Source of the DNA: an uncultured Micrococcaceae bacterium
Lineage (GTDB): Bacteria > Actinomycetota > Actinomycetes > Actinomycetales > Micrococcaceae
Length of the DNA stretch: 64,000 nucleotides
Direction of reading: 5' to 3'
Assembly: GCA_947502645.1 (NCBI GenBank)
Contig: CANNAD010000001.1
Location: 806,001-870,000 of the forward strand
In this document: positions 8,642-17,379 of the stretch, piece after piece
How the letters are laid out: each line of letters starts with the position of its first letter
Numbering within the stretch: the first letter of the stretch is position 1
The notes under the pieces: generated by a model
What the model saw: the letters and a program-made list of their open reading frames with translations, nothing else
What the model was told of the DNA's origin: nothing
The model's database searches: none
Program-made: the position numbers and the translations under genes

Positions 8642-9595
8642 TCACGCAGGGAGCGCCAGTGCTGCCCTTAGCTCGGAGCTCAGTTCGGCCAGCGCTTGGG
8701 GTGCGCTTCGGCAGAGCTTCGGGAAGGACAGGTAGCCGTGCGGCATGCCCACGTAAGTGGTGGTGCGCACTGGCACTCCGGCGTTGCGCAAAGCTGCAGC
8801 GTAGCGCAGGCCGTCGTCGCGGATTGGGTCATGTTCGGCGACCTGCACCAGTGCAGGGGGCAACCCTGTGTGGTCCAGCGCGAGAAGCGGCGACGCATAC
8901 GGTTGTGCGGGGTCCTGGCCGCCGAGGTAATGATCGCGGTAGGCCACCGCGTCCTCTCTGGTGAGGATGGGCGCGTTTGCGTTTTCCTGCAGAGAAGGAC
9001 TGGTCAGAGTCAGGTCGGTAGCCGGGTAGAGCAGTGCCTGGAAACTGATCGTTGGGCCCATGTAGTCTCGAGCCATTAGTGACACCACGGCAGCAAGATT
9101 GCCGCCGGCACTGTCACCCATGACCCCGAGCCGCTGCGGATCCGCATCAAACTCCGCGGCGCGGCCAACAAGGTCTATGAGTGCGGCGAAGCAGTCATCG
9201 GCAGCAGCGGGCCAACGGTGCCTGGGAGCAAGCCGGTAGTCAATCGAGGCGACGACGGCGTTGACGTTTACAGCGACGTTGCTGCACAGCCAGTCCGCCT
9301 GGTTCAGGGATCCCAGAGTCCAGCCACCGCCGTGGAAGTTGACCACCAGGGGCAGCAGTCCGCCGGCACCCTTCGGGCGGTAAATTCTGATGGGAATCTG
9401 CCCGTCCGCACCGGCGGCGGTGGATTCGGTCACGGTGACACCGCGTGCCACCCCACCCAGGAGCAGGTCAATGACAGGGTTGTGTCCTACCGGGGTCTGC
9501 TGGGTTCGCTCCAGTTTGGCATCGTCCAGCTTCGTCACGGACAGCGCCCCGAGGGCGCGTCCCAGTAGACGCACTCGCAGGTCGAGCTTGGCCAT
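8642..9595 (-). CDS. Alpha/beta hydrolase, hormone-sensitive-lipase (GDXG) type esterase
   Basis: 317-residue cytoplasmic carboxylesterase of the HSL/acetyl hydrolase family. The oxyanion motif HGGGW and the nucleophile elbow GDSAGG are both present; the catalytic Asp is likely in DPIRDDG and the His in GMPHGY near the end. No signal peptide. ATG 9595 follows GGGGGTCC. Single gene, transcribed away from the copper locus. Natural ester substrate unknown. Confidence 0.87.
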   Translation of the reverse strand: MAKLDLRVRLLGRALGALSVTKLDDAKLERTQQTPVGHNPVIDLLLGGVARGVTVTESTAAGADGQIPIRIYRPKGAGGLLPLVVNFHGGGWTLGSLNQADWLCSNVAVNVNAVVASIDYRLAPRHRWPAAADDCFAALIDLVGRAAEFDADPQRLGVMGDSAGGNLAAVVSLMARDYMGPTISFQALLYPATDLTLTSPSLQENANAPILTREDAVAYRDHYLGGQDPAQPYASPLLALDHTGLPPALVQVAEHDPIRDDGLRYAAALRNAGVPVRTTTYVGMPHGYLSFPKLCRSAPQALAELSSELRAALALPA

Positions 9596-9671
9596 TAGTG
9601 GACCCCCTATATTTCACGTCACAAAGCAGGAGCTCAGTATACGTAGTCACCGGGATCGCCGATGCTCAAAC

Positions 9672-10331
9672 CTAGTGCCCAGCGTGCTCAGTCCAGCAGG
9701 CGAGGACGGCCATCGCGACCGCGTAGGCGGCGTCGTTCTGTGTCATGTCGCCATCCTGGCCAAGCTTGCCGGAGAGCCCGGTCGCGTCAACGTGCAGCGT
9801 CTTTCCGTCCTTGAGGAAAGCGACCTCGCCCTCTCCGGTGGAAAACGCCGGCATGTTCAGGGCGAACATGCCCTTCAGGCTTTCTGCGTTCGGGAAGCTG
9901 GCCTTCAGCTCGTCGAAGTACTTCTTGCCCTCGGTCTCGTCTGTGGCGTCATGGACGTTCAGCACCAGCGGGTCGCCGTCGATCTCATAGGTGCAGGCGA
10001 AGTCGGGTTTGGTCCAGGACGACGATGGTTCCGGAGCCGCTTCGAGGTCAAAGATCCCCTTCACATTGGTGATCACCTGTCCCGAGCAGACCATGCGGGC
10101 CGCATCGGAGGGGCCAGCCATGGAGGCTGTGTCGGCGTCATTCTTGCCGTCGTCGTGCGTGCCGTCCCCTTCATGCATGCCTTCCCCGTGCTCGGCACCG
10201 GACATGACCGTGCCGTCCGCCATGGTGTGCTGAGGTTCCGGGGTGTTCTGCGTTTCCGCGGAGGGGGCGCCGCAGCCAGCCAGCAGTACGGCGGCGACGG
10301 CGATGGTGCCCAACCAGCTTGTGCGGTTCAT
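9672..10331 (-). CDS. Met/His-rich lipoprotein divergent from csoR, probably copper-related
   Basis: A 219-residue predicted lipoprotein: signal peptide of about 19 residues ending in lipobox LAGC with Cys20 as the lipidated residue. After it comes a Met/His/Asp-rich linker (HTMADGTVMSGAEHGEG, then MHEGDGTHDDGKND) of a kind that often binds copper, then a globular domain with three scattered Cys (MVCSG, DFACTY, LACWTEH). The ATG at 10331 is chosen because GGAGAAG precedes it; an in-frame GTG four codons upstream lies inside that ribosome site. Divergent from csoR with the CsoR operator in the shared 111-bp gap, so copper induction is likely. The globular domain is not one I recognise. Confidence 0.75.
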   Translation of the reverse strand: MNRTSWLGTIAVAAVLLAGCGAPSAETQNTPEPQHTMADGTVMSGAEHGEGMHEGDGTHDDGKNDADTASMAGPSDAARMVCSGQVITNVKGIFDLEAAPEPSSSWTKPDFACTYEIDGDPLVLNVHDATDETEGKKYFDELKASFPNAESLKGMFALNMPAFSTGEGEVAFLKDGKTLHVDATGLSGKLGQDGDMTQNDAAYAVAMAVLACWTEHAGH

Positions 10332-10410
10332 GTGCTTCTCCACGGTTCGATTGACGTCTCTTTGACAGGTGTTCGTTGCGGGTCGCAGGGTGGATGGGTG
10401 AGGACGTTGA

Positions 10411-10433
10411 CTTATACCCCCTAGGGGTATAAG
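10411..10433. promoter_or_regulatory. CsoR operator
   Basis: Near-perfect palindrome with 10-bp arms CTTATACCCC and GGGGTATAAG around CTA, matching the known pattern of copper-sensing CsoR sites (TATACCCC-N-GGGGTATA). It ends 9 bp before the csoR ATG and about 80 bp from the divergent lipoprotein start, so it can control both. Confidence 0.9.
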
Positions 10434-10442
10434 TTTGCAGCC

Positions 10443-10772
10443 ATGGACACATCAGTGGAAGCAGTTCCCGGGTCTGTCGAGGACCCCCATCGCGAGCACG
10501 GCTACACCACGGACAAAACCGCCTACCTCAAGCGTCTCAAGCGGATTGAGGGGCAGGTCCGCGGCATCGCCCGCATGGTCGAGGAGGACAAATACTGCAT
10601 CGACATCCTCACCCAGGTGTCAGCGGTCAACAAGGCCCTGCACGCCGTGAGCATCGGGTTGCTCGAGGAACACATCGGTCACTGCGTGGTCGGCGCGGCC
10701 AACGAGTCCGTGGAAGCTGGCCAGGAAAAAGTCAAGGAAGCCTCGGACGCCATCGCGCGCCTGCTGCGCTGA
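10443..10772 (+). CDS. csoR: Copper-sensing repressor CsoR
   Basis: 109-residue all-helical DUF156-family repressor that releases DNA when it binds Cu(I). The ligand set Cys52, His77 and Cys81 has the spacing known for copper-responsive CsoR (25 and 4 residues), and the conserved RLKRIEGQVRGI helix is present. A ~20-residue N-terminal extension precedes the core. It autoregulates through the palindrome immediately upstream and heads an operon with copZ and copA. Confidence 0.95.
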   Translation: MDTSVEAVPGSVEDPHREHGYTTDKTAYLKRLKRIEGQVRGIARMVEEDKYCIDILTQVSAVNKALHAVSIGLLEEHIGHCVVGAANESVEAGQEKVKEASDAIARLLR

Positions 10773-10794
10773 CAACAACAGCAAAGGAAATCAC

Positions 10795-11013
10795 ATGAAC
10801 ACCACAGTCAACATCTCCGGAATGACCTGCGGACACTGCGTTGCCTCCGTCACCGAGGAACTCAACGAGATCGACGGCGTGGAAAACGTCGAGGTCACCC
10901 TCAACAAGGGCGGCGCCTCCAGCACCGTCATCACCTCTTCCCGGGAACTCAGCGCGGACGAAATCAACGCAGCCGTCACTGAAGCCGGATACCAGGTCGT
11001 CGAAAGCTCGTAA
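10795..11013 (+). CDS. copZ: Copper chaperone CopZ (HMA domain)
   Basis: 72-residue single heavy-metal-associated domain with the Cu(I)-binding MTCGHC motif (Cys12, Cys15). It delivers cytosolic Cu(I) to the CopA exporter and possibly to CsoR. It lies 22 bp after csoR and 39 bp before copA in the same operon. Confidence 0.95.
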   Translation: MNTTVNISGMTCGHCVASVTEELNEIDGVENVEVTLNKGGASSTVITSSRELSADEINAAVTEAGYQVVESS

Positions 11014-11052
11014 CACCAGCGCCGGCGTCCGTCGTCGGAAAGGACAGAAGCA

Positions 11053-13362
11053 ATGAGCGTCAAGGACATTCTCAACCAGCCGGACACCCGTGTCATCGAA
11101 CTCGATATCGAGGGCATGACCTGCGCGTCCTGCGTGGGACGGGTGGAGCGGAAGTTGGGCAAGCTCGACGGCGTCGAGGCAAGCGTCAACCTGCCGCTCG
11201 AGTCTGCGCAGGTCACGGTTCCGGCGGGAATCACCGACGAGGAGATCGTCGAGACCGTCAACCGCACCGGGTACAAGGCCCGGCTGAAGACTCCAGCGCA
11301 CCACGCTTCTTCCGCGACGTCAGGCGGGTCATCGGCAGGACCCGAGTCCGACGGCGAGCACCACGGCATGGAGCACGACGCCGGCAACCACATGAACCAC
11401 GGCGGTTCGGCCAGTGAGCTCAAGCCACGGCTGATTCTCGCCGCGATCCTCACGGTGCCGGTGTTCGCGATATCCATGATCCCGGGCCTGCAGTTCACCC
11501 ACTGGGGCTGGGTAGCGTTCGCGTTGAGTATCCCGGTGGTCACGTGGTCGGCATGGCCTTTCCACCGGGCGGCAGCCATCAACGCGCGCCACCTGTCCTC
11601 GACCATGGACACCCTCGTCTCGATCGGTGTTACCGCCGCGTTCCTGTTCTCCACCTGGCAACTGTTCGCCGACCCCATGATCACAGCGCATGTGGGCATG
11701 GACATGACCGAGCACGCCCTGTATTTCGAGGTGGCCGCCGTCGTCGTCACCTTCCTGTTGCTGGGACGATTCCTGGAAGCGCGTGCGAAAGCCAGGGCCG
11801 GCGATGCCCTGCACGCGCTGCTCAGCCTGGGCGCCAAGGAAGCGACTGTCCTGCGGGATGGGGTTGAAGAACGCATTCCCGCTGACCGGCTCGTGGTCGG
11901 AGACCTGTTCATCGTCCGTCCGGGTGAGAAAATCGCGACGGATGGCATTGTGCGGGACGGCGCTTCCGCCGTCGACACCTCCCTGATCACCGGCGAATCC
12001 CTGCCCGTGGATGTGAAGCCCGACGACGCCGTCACAGGCGCAACGGTCAACACCTCCGGCCGACTCACCGTCGAGGCAACGCGCGTGGGCAGCGAGACCA
12101 CGTTGGCACAAATGGGGCGGCTGGTTAGTCAGGCGCAGTCCGGCAAGGCACCGATCGCGCGGCTCGCAGACCGCATCAGCGCCGTGTTCGTGCCCATTGT
12201 CCTGGGCATCGCTGTCCTCACGTTCATCCTCTGGATGGTCTTCTCCGGCGACCTCAACTCTGCGTTCACCGCGGCCGTTACTGTCCTGGTCATTGCCTGC
12301 CCCTGTGCTCTGGGGCTCGCCACACCCACCGCCCTACTGACCGGAACGGGCCGTGGCGCGCAGCTCGGCATCCTCATCAGAGGGCCACAAGTTCTGGAGG
12401 ACACCCGCACGGTCAACGCCATTGTTCTGGACAAGACCGGAACAGTTACCACCGGACAGCTTTCCGTCTCCGGCGTTACCGCTTTGAACGGTTTTGCGGA
12501 CGACGACGTCCTGCGGTTGGCCGGCGCGGTGGAGACTGCCAGCGAGCACCCCATTGCTCAGGCGATCGCTGCATCCGCTGCCAGCTCCGGGACTCTGCCC
12601 GCCGTTTCTGACTTCCACAGTTCCGCAGGTGGCGGCGTTCGTGGGCAGGTGGAGGGCGCCGTCGTCGTCGCTGGCCGTAGTGGCTGGCTGGAAGAAAACG
12701 GCGTCACCCTCTCTCCGGAAGATCTCGCCACGTTGCGGTCTGAGGAGGAGGCTGGGTCGACGGCGATCTGGGTCGCCGTGGACGGCCAGGTCGCGGGGAT
12801 CGTGAGCCTGAAGGATGCCATCAAGGAAACCTCTGCGAGCGCGATTGCGCGTCTTCGTGAGCTGGGGCTGCGGCCCATCCTGCTCACGGGTGATAACGAA
12901 GCCGTGGCGCGCAGGGTTGCCGAGCAGGTGGGAATCGCGCCGGACGATGTGTTCGCTGGTGTGCGGCCCGAGGGCAAGGTGGAGGCCGTGAAGAAGTTGC
13001 AGGCGGAGGGCTTCACTGTTGCGATGGCGGGCGACGGCGTCAATGACGCCCCGGCGTTGGCGCAGGCGGACCTGGGGATCGCGATGGGTTCGGGGACCGA
13101 CGTCGCCATTGAGGCAGCGGACCTGACCGTGATGGGCAACGATCTCGCCCAGGTGGCTCAGGCGATCGAGCTATCCCGGAAGACTCTCAGCACGATCAAG
13201 GCCAACCTGTTCTGGGCGTTCGCGTACAACACGCTCGGCATCCCGATTGCGGCCCTCGGGTTGCTGAACCCGATGATCGCCGGAGCTGCAATGGCCCTGA
13301 GTTCAGTCCTCGTGGTGGGCAACTCGCTACGGTTGCGGGGCTTCGGGCGCCGCGAGGGCTGA
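11053..13362 (+). CDS. copA: Cu(I)-exporting P1B-type ATPase CopA
   Basis: 769-residue copper efflux ATPase. One N-terminal HMA domain with GMTCASC (Cys24, Cys27) is followed by a His/Met-rich linker (HHGMEHDAGNHMNH), eight expected TM helices, the actuator TGES loop, the intramembrane CPC motif (Cys416-Pro-Cys418) diagnostic of copper transport, the phosphorylated DKTGT at Asp460, SEHP and GDGVNDAP. Last gene of the csoR-copZ-copA operon, so induced by copper through CsoR. Confidence 0.96.
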   Translation: MSVKDILNQPDTRVIELDIEGMTCASCVGRVERKLGKLDGVEASVNLPLESAQVTVPAGITDEEIVETVNRTGYKARLKTPAHHASSATSGGSSAGPESDGEHHGMEHDAGNHMNHGGSASELKPRLILAAILTVPVFAISMIPGLQFTHWGWVAFALSIPVVTWSAWPFHRAAAINARHLSSTMDTLVSIGVTAAFLFSTWQLFADPMITAHVGMDMTEHALYFEVAAVVVTFLLLGRFLEARAKARAGDALHALLSLGAKEATVLRDGVEERIPADRLVVGDLFIVRPGEKIATDGIVRDGASAVDTSLITGESLPVDVKPDDAVTGATVNTSGRLTVEATRVGSETTLAQMGRLVSQAQSGKAPIARLADRISAVFVPIVLGIAVLTFILWMVFSGDLNSAFTAAVTVLVIACPCALGLATPTALLTGTGRGAQLGILIRGPQVLEDTRTVNAIVLDKTGTVTTGQLSVSGVTALNGFADDDVLRLAGAVETASEHPIAQAIAASAASSGTLPAVSDFHSSAGGGVRGQVEGAVVVAGRSGWLEENGVTLSPEDLATLRSEEEAGSTAIWVAVDGQVAGIVSLKDAIKETSASAIARLRELGLRPILLTGDNEAVARRVAEQVGIAPDDVFAGVRPEGKVEAVKKLQAEGFTVAMAGDGVNDAPALAQADLGIAMGSGTDVAIEAADLTVMGNDLAQVAQAIELSRKTLSTIKANLFWAFAYNTLGIPIAALGLLNPMIAGAAMALSSVLVVGNSLRLRGFGRREG

Positions 13363-13428
13363 GTTTCCCACCTCGGGGCCTTCCAAACTTCGTGCAGCTC
13401 TTGCGGGCTTGCCTCCGGGCGGCTGGGG

Positions 13429-14415
13429 CTAAACGTGTTCGGCCGGAACCGGGTCGACGTCGTTCGCGTGGTTCAGTTCCGCAGTGTCGTGACCGCCGAT
13501 GGAACGCAGTTCGTCCAGCCGAACCAGCACCACGCCGCCCACAATGAGCAGACCGCCGATGAGCTGCATGAGCCCCGGCAGCTCCCCCAGCATGACCCAC
13601 GAGGCAAGGACCGCGAACAACACCTCGGTCAGGGCGATGAAGGATGCAACTTTCGAACCCAGCCGCTGCGCGGCAAGAATGCCCGTCACGTAGGAGGCCA
13701 CCGCGGCCACCAGAACCAGCGCCAGCACAGGGACCAGCCAGCTCACGCTCTGACTCGCAAGCGTCACATCATCGAAGACGAACTCAAACGGCATGACGCC
13801 CACAGCACCGAGGACGCCGATCGACAATGCGCCCACCACCATGCCGCCGCCGGCCATGACCATTGGCGGCAGGTCGTCGTCGACCTTTGCCGACATGATG
13901 AAGAAAACTGCCAGCCCGACGGCGGCCGCGATCGCGTAGATAACACCAATCGGATCCAGGATCTGACCGCTGAAGACATCAAGCACGAGGACCAGCCCGA
14001 GCATGGCCACTGCCCCGCCGATCAGCGTCAGTCGGCGCGGTGCCTGCCGGGAACGCAGCCACAGCCAACCCACCACCATCACCGGAGCAAGGTATTCGAG
14101 CATCAGCGAGACGCCGACCGTCATGCGCTGCACCGCGTTGAAGTAGAAGAACTGACACAGCGCGATAGCCACAATCCCGTAGATGGTGAGGCTGAGCCAG
14201 TTGCGGCGCAGAATCCCCCAGCGTCCGCGCAATTGCAGCGCCACAGGGACAGCGAGGACGACGGCGGCTCCCGCAATGCGGACCCCGACGGCGGATCCTG
14301 GGCTCCACCCGATGTCGAGCAGGGACTTGGCGAAGGGGCCGGAGACGCCGAAGGTTGCCGCTGAGATCAGGGCGAACCAGAGTCCTGAAACTGAAACGCT
14401 ACGGGACTGCTCCAT
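13429..14415 (-). CDS. EamA/DMT-family (RhtA-like) metabolite exporter
   Basis: 328-residue inner-membrane protein with about ten TM helices arranged as two EamA repeats (first repeat from ISAATFGVSGPFAKSLL, second from IGVIYAIAAAVGLAVFF). Such carriers export amino acids or related metabolites; substrate unknown. ATG 14415 follows AAGGAGGAAG and is preferred over the start at 14445. It is divergent from a CGNR-type regulator, a common pairing, which probably controls it. Confidence 0.87.
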   Translation of the reverse strand: MEQSRSVSVSGLWFALISAATFGVSGPFAKSLLDIGWSPGSAVGVRIAGAAVVLAVPVALQLRGRWGILRRNWLSLTIYGIVAIALCQFFYFNAVQRMTVGVSLMLEYLAPVMVVGWLWLRSRQAPRRLTLIGGAVAMLGLVLVLDVFSGQILDPIGVIYAIAAAVGLAVFFIMSAKVDDDLPPMVMAGGGMVVGALSIGVLGAVGVMPFEFVFDDVTLASQSVSWLVPVLALVLVAAVASYVTGILAAQRLGSKVASFIALTEVLFAVLASWVMLGELPGLMQLIGGLLIVGGVVLVRLDELRSIGGHDTAELNHANDVDPVPAEHV

Positions 14416-14515
14416 GTGCTTCCTCCTTCCGGCCCCCGGACGCACGTGTGCTGTCAGGGGTAAAGTATGCTGATGGTAGTGACATTAGACGGTCAACAAG
14501 TCAGGAGTCAACGCC

Positions 14516-15064
14516 ATGTTTGCCAATGACACCGATATGGCGCTCGTATCTCTGGCGTCGCTCATCAATACGGGCAAGGAAGAACCAGACAAGCTCCTCA
14601 GCCTCGAGGATCTGGACCACTACCTCGAGGCCGAAAAGTTCAGTGGCTCCAGGACACACGACGCCGCGGAACTAAAAGCTGTGAGACGCCTCCGCGAAGA
14701 GCTTGAAGAGATCTGGTCGGCTCCTGAAGCCGAAGCGGTGGACCGGGTAAACCGGATTCTGCGCGAAGCCAACGCGCTCCCTCAACTCGTCAAGCACGAC
14801 GACTGGGACTGGCATCTGCACGCCACCACCCCCGAGGCGCCACTGGAAACCCGCATCGCCACGGAAGCGGCCATGGCGCTCATCGACGTCATCCGCTCAA
14901 AGGAGCTCGAACGCCTCCGCACCTGTGCGGCCGAGGACTGCAGCGCCGTCGTCGTTGACCTCACCCGAAACCGCTCCAAGCGGTATTGCGACACAGGTAA
15001 CTGCGCGAACCGCGAGCACGTGAAGGCCTACCGGGCGCGGAAAGCCAACGACACGGGTCAGTAG
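14516..15064 (+). CDS. CGNR-type zinc-finger (ABATE domain) transcriptional regulator
   Basis: 182 residues. The N-terminal two thirds matches the ABATE stress-induced domain (LASLINTG...LEDLDHYLE), and the C-terminus has the zinc-finger pattern CAAEDCS...SKRYCDTGNCANR. The family signature CGNR reads CANR here, but all four Cys are kept. It is a probable DNA-binding regulator of the divergent EamA exporter, with about 100 bp between starts. Ligand unknown. Confidence 0.82.
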   Translation: MFANDTDMALVSLASLINTGKEEPDKLLSLEDLDHYLEAEKFSGSRTHDAAELKAVRRLREELEEIWSAPEAEAVDRVNRILREANALPQLVKHDDWDWHLHATTPEAPLETRIATEAAMALIDVIRSKELERLRTCAAEDCSAVVVDLTRNRSKRYCDTGNCANREHVKAYRARKANDTGQ

Positions 15065-15076
15065 AAGAAGTGGGGC

Positions 15077-15427
15077 TTACTTTTCGGGGTTGTTGGATTC
15101 GGGGCGCTTCACGGGCTTGCCGTCCCGGCCAACCGATCCAGCTCCGCCCGGAATTTTGGCTGAGCTGCGGTTGATTCCGCTTCCTTCGCTCAGGTACTCG
15201 TCGTTTGGTTTCTCCGTCATCAGGAGCATCGCGGAGAACACCAACGAAACAATGAAAACAATGCCGGCCGCAGTGAAGCCCAGGTCCCAACGCAAGTCCC
15301 TGGCCCCTCCACCGGTGGAAAAGATCATGGTGGCAATTCCCGCAACGGCGGCAAGGATGGCCGAGAAGATCAGGGGTGCTTTGACGGAGTTCCGCGCCTG
15401 CGGATCGCCGGGTGCACTCTTGGTCAC
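15077..15427 (-). CDS. Small two-TM membrane protein of unknown function
   Basis: 116 residues with two hydrophobic helices (about residues 18-37 and 50-70) and a long hydrophilic Gly/Lys/Pro-rich C-terminal tail, probably cytoplasmic. GTG start with GAGGAGGA 7 bp upstream. It ends 12 bp from the convergent CGNR gene. No family recognised. Confidence 0.65.
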   Translation of the reverse strand: MTKSAPGDPQARNSVKAPLIFSAILAAVAGIATMIFSTGGGARDLRWDLGFTAAGIVFIVSLVFSAMLLMTEKPNDEYLSEGSGINRSSAKIPGGAGSVGRDGKPVKRPESNNPEK

Positions 15428-15493
15428 TATTTCCTCCTCGACATAACGCCACTCACATGTTCTACCGGTCGTAGAACATGGTTCAGTACAAGT

Positions 15494-16027
15494 TTACGCC
15501 TTTCCTGCTCCGACTGACGCCTCGTGACGATACGTCAGAGCAGCAATCAACAGGAACACGGCAATAATGATGGCCGCCCCGCCGACAACCCCAAGAAGGG
15601 CCTGCGCCTGGAGCTGGACAAACAGAGGCAGACTGAGTGCCGTGACAATATTGACGACGCCGGTGATCACCCAGTCGCGGGTCACGGCCAGTTGCTCCCT
15701 GAGCCGCAACCACAACACGAGCTCGACGACGCCTGCACCACCCAATCCCACGATGGCAGCAACGGTGAAACCAACGGCGGTGGGGATGATGAAAGCCAGG
15801 ACGGCAGCAGTGACGAGAAGGGCCGTTTCCACCAACAGCAGGCCGCGGGCGGACGCAAATGAACGATCACGGCTCATCACCCACACGGCAGCACCGCTGA
15901 GGAGGAAATACACTCCCCCGACTATCGCCAGGACAGCCAGTGACGGCTCTTGCCAGAAGATGGTGACCGTACCGAACACCGCGGCGACGACAGCGCGGAG
16001 CAGCACCGGTTTCCAGGGAGTGGTCAT
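15494..16027 (-). CDS. Multi-pass membrane protein of unknown function (HdeD-like layout)
   Basis: About 177 residues almost entirely hydrophobic with six probable TM helices; the layout resembles HdeD/DUF308-type proteins but I cannot confirm it. The ATG at 16027 places MTTPWKP before TM1; an in-frame ATG at 16054 is possible because neither has a strong ribosome site. About 70 bp upstream of the preceding two-TM gene, so possibly co-transcribed with it. Confidence 0.65.
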   Translation of the reverse strand: MTTPWKPVLLRAVVAAVFGTVTIFWQEPSLAVLAIVGGVYFLLSGAAVWVMSRDRSFASARGLLLVETALLVTAAVLAFIIPTAVGFTVAAIVGLGGAGVVELVLWLRLREQLAVTRDWVITGVVNIVTALSLPLFVQLQAQALLGVVGGAAIIIAVFLLIAALTYRHEASVGAGKA

Positions 16028-16146
16028 TGGGGTCTCAAGACTGTCAGAAGGCACCCCATAAGCTTAGGCCGGATTTGCCGTCGCCCTGAAAACCCTTCAC
16101 CGCACGGGCGTACGTTGCAGTGGGCGCCCTGTGACACACTGACTTT

Positions 16147-16656
16147 ATGGAACGCCGAGACCCTGATAACTCCGGAAGTGAACGAGACCTGCTGGAGCAG
16201 TTCCTCGACTTTCATCGGGCCACCCTGCTGCAGAAGGCCGAAGGCCTGACCGCCGAGCAGCTGCGGCAGAAACTGCCCACCTCGGACCTCAGCCTCGCCA
16301 AGCTGTTGAAACACCTGGCGTTGGTCGAGGACGACTGGATTCAGTTTCGATTCCTTGGCCATTCCGAAGCTGAGCCCTGGGCGAGTGCACCCTGGGATGA
16401 CAACCCGGACTGGGACTTCCACAGCGCGCTCGACGACGACCCCGACGCCTTGAGGTCGCTCTACAAGGCTGCCTGCGAGCGCACCCGCGAAGCGATCAAC
16501 GGTGCGAACCTCGATGATCTGGCCGTCCGCGTCGGGCGCGATGGCGAGCAGTGGAACCTGCGCTGGATCCTGATCCACCTCATTGAGGAGACCGCCCGGC
16601 ACAACGGCCACGCCGACCTCCTCCGCGAGGCGATCGACGGGACCGTTGGCGAGTAG
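16147..16656 (+). CDS. DinB/DUF664 family protein (mycothiol-transferase-like)
   Basis: 169-residue four-helix DinB-fold protein of the DUF664 group, whose members use a three-His metal site and in actinobacteria often transfer mycothiol or bacillithiol. Candidate metal ligands are His in LLKHLALVEDDW and the pair in LIEETARHNGHADLLREA near the C-terminus. ATG 16147. Probably a detoxification thiol transferase; the substrate is not known. Confidence 0.8.
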   Translation: MERRDPDNSGSERDLLEQFLDFHRATLLQKAEGLTAEQLRQKLPTSDLSLAKLLKHLALVEDDWIQFRFLGHSEAEPWASAPWDDNPDWDFHSALDDDPDALRSLYKAACERTREAINGANLDDLAVRVGRDGEQWNLRWILIHLIEETARHNGHADLLREAIDGTVGE

Positions 16657-16676
16657 CTGGCGCCACTACGCATGCT

Positions 16677-17195
16677 TCACGAGCCGCTCTTCTCGCGGTC
16701 CAGGTCCGTCAGATAGGCAGCGTTTCCGCGGAGCGCGGCCTCGTAGCGCGTCACTTCGGGGGCGCGGATGCTGTCGACAGCGAGCTCGAGGAGTTCGGCG
16801 ACGGCGGCGTCACTTCTAGCTGCGGCATGAAGTGAGAGCGCCAGGAACAGGCGGACCGAGTCCGACTCCGGAAACTCGTCCCTCGCCCGTTGAAGCACAG
16901 TCAGCGACTGGTCATACCGCTCCAGATTGCGCAGCGTGCTGCCGTACTGGAGCAGGCAGCGGCGGAGGATGTCGCCGTCGAGCCCGCCGTCGAGCGCCCG
17001 CTCGTAGAAACCGCAGGCCTGCTCCTCCTGCCCGGCGGTGTCATACGCGCCAGCGACCTCGTAGAGGAGGACCGGGTCGTCAGGGTGGGCGTTGAGTAAT
17101 TCGTGGAAGTAGTCGATCGTGGGCTGCATGTTGTCGCGGTCGCGGCGCTCGTAGCCCTGTTTGATAGCGGCTTCAAGTTCAGGTGTGAGTGCCAT
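16677..17195 (-). CDS. Tetratricopeptide-repeat protein
   Basis: 172-residue soluble protein built of TPR-like helix pairs (for example LLYEVAGAYDTAGQEEQACGFYERAL, quoted in part: AGAYDTAGQEEQACGFYERA). The family is widespread in Micrococcaceae and probably mediates protein contacts. A remnant of a methyltransferase gene lies directly upstream in the same orientation. Confidence 0.75.
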   Translation of the reverse strand: MALTPELEAAIKQGYERRDRDNMQPTIDYFHELLNAHPDDPVLLYEVAGAYDTAGQEEQACGFYERALDGGLDGDILRRCLLQYGSTLRNLERYDQSLTVLQRARDEFPESDSVRLFLALSLHAAARSDAAVAELLELAVDSIRAPEVTRYEAALRGNAAYLTDLDREKSGS

Positions 17196-17198
17196 GCC

Positions 17199-17366
17199 TT
17201 ACGCTTCGTGGCCTCGCCGCCGGAGGCCCTTGACCGCAGACCCGATTCCGCAGCCGATATCGAGGATTCGCGCTCCGCGTGGACTCAACATGTCCATGAA
17301 GCGGACGTCTACTTCCAGGTCAGTTCCGCCAGTCGTGAGGTTACGCATTTTCTGCGCATACGCCTC
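17199..17366 (-). pseudogene. Truncated SAM-dependent methyltransferase remnant
   Basis: The minus-strand frame ending at TAA 17199 encodes a fragment containing AQKMRNLTTGG and then RGARILDIGCGIGSAVKGLR, which is the SAM-binding motif I of class I methyltransferases. The frame opens right after a stop at 17367 and closes 20 residues beyond motif I, so most of the Rossmann fold is missing. A 49-residue product from ATG 17348 is possible but could not be an active enzyme. It sits immediately upstream of the TPR gene. Best read as a gene remnant. Confidence 0.65.
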
Positions 17367-17379
17367 CTAGTCAGGGCCT

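Noticed and set aside
10791-12101. 436-codon open frame antisense to copZ-copA
   Set aside because: It lies wholly opposite genes with clear motifs, has Ser/Arg/Thr-rich composition typical of a high-GC shadow frame, and shows no domain.
13435-14364. 309-codon frame opposite the EamA exporter
   Set aside because: Gln/His/Arg-rich composition and no motif; the minus-strand transporter has a strong ribosome site and TM pattern.
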